A stretch of DNA of 50,299 nucleotides from Tenacibaculum sp. L6 (lineage in GTDB: Bacteria; Bacteroidota; Bacteroidia; Flavobacteriales; Flavobacteriaceae). Positions 47,501 through 50,299 of the stretch are shown here, one piece after another (the stretch's first letter is position 1; every line of letters begins with the position of its first letter). Position numbers and translations under genes: made by a program. Below the pieces are notes generated by a model. The model did no database searches. It had not been told where the DNA came from and saw only the letters and a program-made list of their open reading frames with translations. The stretch spans positions 1 through 50,299 of the forward strand of contig NZ_JAPEHZ010000014.1 in NCBI RefSeq assembly GCF_028823685.1, in the 5' to 3' direction.

Positions 47501-48304
47501 TTACTTTTTGCGACCAGAGAAATGTTCCATTGTTTTATAAATTCCAAAGACGTTTCCTGCAAACCAATCAAAAATAGTAATTGACGTTACCGCTTGAGCA
47601 AAACGTGTAAATCTGTAAATATAACCAGGAATACTGATTAACTTTTTATTCTTCCCAATTGCTTTAACAATGGTTAATGCTGTTGCTTCAGGTTCAAGAA
47701 TTGGAATTTTAGACCTTACACCGTCAAACATACCAGTATTAATGTAGTAAGGCAATATTGTGGTAATATTCACTTTTTTATTCAGTTGTTCTATCTCTAA
47801 ACGCAAGCTATCCGACCAACCGATAAGCGACCATTTACTAGCTGCATACACCGACATTTTAGGGTTTGAAACTAGTCCGCCAGACGAAGCAATATTGCAA
47901 ATATGCCCTGAATTTCGATCCAACATATCTTTAAGAAACTCAAGTGTGATAAACATTGGCGCATTTGCATTAATTTCCATGGTTTTAGCAATGTCAGTTG
48001 CCGTATGATCTTTAAAATATTTACCAACTATAATTCCTGCATTATTGATTAATACATCAACAATACCAATTTCTGCTTTAACTTTTTTAGCGGTGTCTTG
48101 AATTTGTTCAAGGTTTGAAATATCAATGGTGTAGGTAAATAGTTCTCCTAGGTTAGAAAACTCCGTTACTGTTTTATCAATATTCTCTTGGTTAATATCC
48201 CAGATAATAACTTTGGCTTTTCGTTCTAATAGTAAACGAACCATTATTTTACCAATTCCAGAAGCTCCTCCAGTAATTAATACTGTTTTATCTTTTAAGT
48301 ACAT
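47501..48304 (-). CDS. Short-chain dehydrogenase/reductase
   Basis: The 267-residue protein has the NAD(P) loop VLITGGASGIGKIMVRLL, the NNAG motif LINNAGIIVG, the catalytic Ser in ICNIASSGGLVSN and the YAASKWSLIGWSDSLRLE active-site Tyr-Lys (YAASK). It resembles retinol/hydroxysteroid-type SDRs; substrate unknown. I start at the ATG at 48304 (MYLKDKTVLITGG). A longer frame upstream runs into a palindromic repeat and is rejected. Transcribed with the PH-like gene upstream, separated by the repeat. Confidence 0.9.
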   Translation of the reverse strand: MYLKDKTVLITGGASGIGKIMVRLLLERKAKVIIWDINQENIDKTVTEFSNLGELFTYTIDISNLEQIQDTAKKVKAEIGIVDVLINNAGIIVGKYFKDHTATDIAKTMEINANAPMFITLEFLKDMLDRNSGHICNIASSGGLVSNPKMSVYAASKWSLIGWSDSLRLEIEQLNKKVNITTILPYYINTGMFDGVRSKIPILEPEATALTIVKAIGKNKKLISIPGYIYRFTRFAQAVTSITIFDWFAGNVFGIYKTMEHFSGRKK

Positions 48305-48321
48305 ATTTTTGTTTTGGTTGT

Positions 48322-48445
48322 AACGGTTTCGGCTATGAGTAGTTGCGTGGTTTAGCACTTAACTTTGCAAGTACGCACCAAACTGAAAATTCGCGAGGAT
48401 TTTCAGAAGTAGGCGAGAACAAGCAATTACCTATAGCCATTGTTG
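48322..48445. repeat. Large imperfect palindrome, cassette-like
   Basis: The outer arms GGCTATGAGTAGTTGC (48331-48346) and GCAATTACCTATAGCC (48423-48438) are inverted with 13 of 16 matching. An inner perfect hairpin CTGAAAAT / ATTTTCAG (48383-48390 and 48399-48406) encloses TCGCGAGG. The element lies between the PH-like gene and the SDR gene and ends in TGTTGCCA. A related short TTGCCAA lies at the other side of the PH-like gene. Similar long palindromes beside orphan genes are, from memory, common in flavobacteria. Confidence 0.6.
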
Positions 48446-48456
48446 CCAGTAGTTTT

Positions 48457-48879
48457 TTATTCCGTTATTTTTATTTGAGAGTTTAATTTTATTAAGTCCG
48501 AAATCAGTTCGTCATTATTTTCCGGCGCTATATAAATTTCATCAAATTTATTGAATTTTATAATTAGTCCATTTCTCGCCAGTGCTGGTTTTATTCCGCT
48601 CCACATAGTTTTTCCTTTCATTATTTCCTTTATGTTTGGAATTCCGATTTTTCCCCTTAAAAATCCCGACCTATAAATCAATTCATTATTTTCAATTTTG
48701 TAAGATGTGTCAAAATAAATCCAAAATATTGAGATTAGTGGACTCAATAATGGTAAAAGAATAAACGGTTTTTCCGAGAATGTACTCTTATCCATAAAGA
48801 AAATAGCTATTGGTAATATCACAGAACCAATTAGTAAATAATTGATAAATCCTTTTCTATTTGGTTTATAAATTTTCAT
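48457..48879 (-). CDS. PH-domain-like membrane protein
   Basis: The 140-residue protein has two N-terminal hydrophobic helices (about 12-28 and 39-56), then a beta-rich domain: SYKIENNELIYRSGFLRGKI, GIPNIKEIMKGKTMW, GLIIKFNKFDEIYIAPENND and ELISDLIKLNSQ. This is the pattern of the bacterial PH-like (bPH, DUF1200-type) membrane proteins. It is flanked on both sides by repeat-like sequence, with TTGGCAA-type motifs 20 bases upstream of its start and just downstream of its stop. Perhaps a recently acquired cassette-like gene. Confidence 0.8.
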   Translation of the reverse strand: MKIYKPNRKGFINYLLIGSVILPIAIFFMDKSTFSEKPFILLPLLSPLISIFWIYFDTSYKIENNELIYRSGFLRGKIGIPNIKEIMKGKTMWSGIKPALARNGLIIKFNKFDEIYIAPENNDELISDLIKLNSQIKITE

Positions 48880-49202
48880 TCAGTTTGTGTTTTTTCTTAA
48901 ATTATTGCCAACTCGTTATATAAGAAATAAAAGTTTTGTTATCCCTGTATTATAATGTGATAAGTGGAGATTTCAGTAATTTTATTTTATTTCAATTTTC
49001 GAGCTTCAATATAGTAAAATAATGTCATTTCGAATAAGCGATTTTATGAGCGAAGGGAGAAATCTTAAGATTGTGAGTCACTGCTATTAATGAGATTCCT
49101 CCCTCTGGTCGGAATGACGGTTGGTAAAAAATGTCAAAAAAGTGTAAAAGAAATGTCAATTCTCTAAAAAAGAAGAGAAAAAATGTGTTATTTGTAAGTT
49201 GT
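48880..49202. other. 323-base spacer with a dispersed-type repeat
   Basis: No gene of useful length is found. The left part contains TTGCCAA (in ATTATTGCCAACTCGTTAT), a motif shared with the left side of the PH-like gene. The middle holds the inverted-repeat element at 49024-49118. The right part may contain the promoter of the regulator gene (TTATTTG near 49188), not a clean match to TAnnTTTG. Confidence 0.5.
49024..49118. repeat. Imperfect inverted-repeat element (GTCATTTCGA type)
   Basis: The termini GTCATTTCGA (49024-49033) and TCGGAATGAC (49109-49118) are inverted with one mismatch, and the inner parts AGGGAGAAATCT and AGATTCCTCCCT are inverted with one mismatch. The element is about 95 bases. 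Elements with GTCATTTCGA...GGAATGAC termini are, from memory, common non-coding dispersed repeats in Flavobacteriia. Copy number cannot be judged from one window. Confidence 0.7.
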
Positions 49203-50042
49203 ATGAGTAAGAGAGCTATTTTTTATATAGGTATATTTTTAATTTCAGTACAACTTATTTCTTGTAAAACCAACAATGAGTTTACTGAAAAAGTAAGAGT
49301 TTCATTGCGAAATGTAGGGCATCAATTGTTGTTAACCAACCAAGATTCTACTTCATTGGTCCTGCCTATAAAAGAACTAAACAAACATAAATATCAATTA
49401 ACCTTTCAAAGTAATTTGCAGGTATCACCTGATAGTTTGGTAGCGATTGTGAAAAGAAGTTTTTCTCAATCAGAATTACCAGTCAACTATCGTATAGAGG
49501 TCAAAAAATGTTTGAATGAGGAAGTAGCTTACAGTTACGAAATGATGCAGAGTGAAGAAAACGCCATTGTACCTTGTAAGGGAAGAGTGTTGCCTGCCAA
49601 TTGCTATTTTATAGATGTCCAGTTTCTTAAAAAGGAAAATAAGAATCAATATTTTTTCTACGGATTCGTACTCTTAATTTCGATTTTGGGTTTTGGTGTG
49701 TATCAGAAAAAGAAAAGAAAAATAATAACCGACACAGCTTCGAACAATTCGCTAAGTTTAGGAAGGTTTACATTTTATCCTGAACAAAATAAGTTGATTA
49801 AAGAAGCGGAAGAAATTCCGTTATCTAATAAAGAGTGTGAGTTGTTAACTATTTTTATTGACAGACCCAACGAAGTAATTAAAAGAGAAGAATTGATGAA
49901 AAAAGTTTGGGAAGAAAATGGTGTTGTGGTAGGTAGAAGTTTAGATACCTACATTTCAAAACTTCGTAAAAAGTTAAAAGAGGATGCTTCTATAAAAATC
50001 ACCAATATTCACGGAGTAGGGTATAAGCTAGAAATAGATTAA
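49203..50042 (+). CDS. Membrane-tethered winged-helix transcription regulator
   Basis: The 279-residue protein has an N-terminal signal-like segment (FYIGIFLISVQLISC; possible lipobox with Cys), a periplasmic region of about 130 residues with two Cys pairs (KKCLNEEVA, PCKGRVLPANC), and a second hydrophobic helix (about 151-166, YFFYGFVLLISILGFGVYQK). A cytoplasmic C-terminal OmpR/PhoB-type winged helix follows (IPLSNKECELLTIFIDRPNE, VIKREELMKKVWEENG, ITNIHGVGYKLEID). There is no receiver domain. It looks like a one-component membrane sensor-regulator resembling ToxR but with reversed order. A start at 49131 would add 24 basic residues; 49203 fits the signal better. Confidence 0.82.
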   Translation: MSKRAIFYIGIFLISVQLISCKTNNEFTEKVRVSLRNVGHQLLLTNQDSTSLVLPIKELNKHKYQLTFQSNLQVSPDSLVAIVKRSFSQSELPVNYRIEVKKCLNEEVAYSYEMMQSEENAIVPCKGRVLPANCYFIDVQFLKKENKNQYFFYGFVLLISILGFGVYQKKKRKIITDTASNNSLSLGRFTFYPEQNKLIKEAEEIPLSNKECELLTIFIDRPNEVIKREELMKKVWEENGVVVGRSLDTYISKLRKKLKEDASIKITNIHGVGYKLEID

Positions 50043-50047
50043 ACCTG

Positions 50048-50055
50048 TATTTTTG
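50048..50055 (+). promoter_or_regulatory. -7 box before the ACC deaminase-family gene
   Basis: TATTTTTG matches TAnnTTTG and lies 18 bases before the ATG, directly after the stop of the regulator gene. No -33 TTG is visible, so this is tentative. Confidence 0.35.
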
Positions 50056-50073
50056 TGGTGTTAATTTTTTTGA

Positions 50074-50299
50074 ATGCTTTTTCAACTCAACATACCTACA
50101 CCCATAAATCAGCAAATTCAAATGCCCGTTTTAGCAAGCAAAGGAATTGAACTTTTTGTAAAGAGAGAAGATACCATTCATCCATTTGTTTCAGGGAACA
50201 AATTCAGAAAACTAAAGTACAATATTGAAGAAGCAAAGCGACAAGGAAAAGAAACCTTGTTGACTTTTGGTGGCGCTTTTTCAAACCATATTGCAGCGA
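50074..50299 (+). CDS. ACC deaminase / D-cysteine desulfhydrase-family PLP enzyme, 5' part
   Basis: The frame starts with ATG at 50074 and runs off the end of the window (75 codons seen). IELFVKREDTIHPFVSGNKF then RKLKYNIEEAKRQGKETL contains the GNKFRKL motif that carries the PLP lysine, and LLTFGGAFSNHIAA matches the substrate-binding GGxxSNH region. This is the fold type II group of ACC deaminase and D-cysteine desulfhydrase. Which substrate is used cannot be told from this part. It lies 31 bases after the regulator gene, so the regulator may control it. Confidence 0.88.
   Translation, partial: MLFQLNIPTPINQQIQMPVLASKGIELFVKREDTIHPFVSGNKFRKLKYNIEEAKRQGKETLLTFGGAFSNHIAA

Noticed and set aside
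48304..48358. Longer start for the SDR gene
   Set aside because: The added 18 residues run into a palindromic repeat, while MYLKDKTVLITGG is the normal start of the family.
49131..49202. Longer start for the winged-helix regulator
   Set aside because: It adds a Lys-rich stretch before the signal-like segment; ATG 49203 gives a normal signal.

Overview
The window comes from a low-GC member of the Bacteroidota, most likely a marine gliding Flavobacteriaceae such as Tenacibaculum or a relative. The main evidence is a gldK-gldL-gldM-gldN block (type IX secretion and gliding motor core), preceded in the same order as in other flavobacteria by groEL-groES-secG-TPR-lptE-sigma54 activator-miaB and topA. 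The -7 boxes of the TAnnTTTG type, the AT-rich spacers and the many short lipoproteins agree with this. The assignment is by protein recognition only; no search was run. No rRNA, tRNA, CRISPR array, transposase, phage or plasmid gene was recognised.

Layout. 1-8.6 kb: the end of an unknown protein, sppA, a small lipoprotein, tag, a dipeptidyl-peptidase III-like lipoprotein, a MazG-like pyrophosphohydrolase, a membrane-anchored thioredoxin-like protein and ilvE. 8.6-15.5 kb: two overlapping lipoprotein genes (DUF4920 and a CxxCH protein), mnmD, a 43-residue membrane peptide, trmN, a DJ-1-like lipoprotein with a type II NADH dehydrogenase, a decayed Crp/Fnr gene, and a saccharopine dehydrogenase-family enzyme. 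15.5-25.5 kb: DUF423, pckA, adenine deaminase, a ruvC-hemW reading frame without a stop between the two parts, a cyclase, an MFS transporter, mazG, two small membrane proteins and aroA. 25.5-35.3 kb: queA, rlmN, a polyprenyl synthase, then on the minus strand groEL, groES, secG, a TPR protein, lptE, a sigma54 activator and miaB. 35.5-45 kb: topA, an arginase-fold protein lacking metal ligands, gldKLMN and an FAD oxidoreductase. 45-50.3 kb: DUF983, an ABC-F ATPase, an SDR, a PH-like membrane protein beside palindromic repeats, a membrane-tethered winged-helix regulator, and the start of an ACC deaminase-family gene.

Most genes are housekeeping and the window is a mosaic of short operons closed by strong hairpin terminators. 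The most unusual property is damage to conserved genes. sppA, pckA, miaB and gldM each carry what looks like one extra A in a coding-strand A-run, and mnmD has ATC where its ATG should be. Sequencing or assembly error is the simplest reading. If the changes are real, gldM loss would abolish gliding and type IX secretion.

Other points worth checking are the ruvC-hemW junction, which contains a GC-rich hairpin repeat, the non-catalytic arginase homologue next to gldK, a sigma54-like promoter before groES, and several palindromic elements beside small orphan genes. I did not find convincing evidence for a wholly new multi-gene system.
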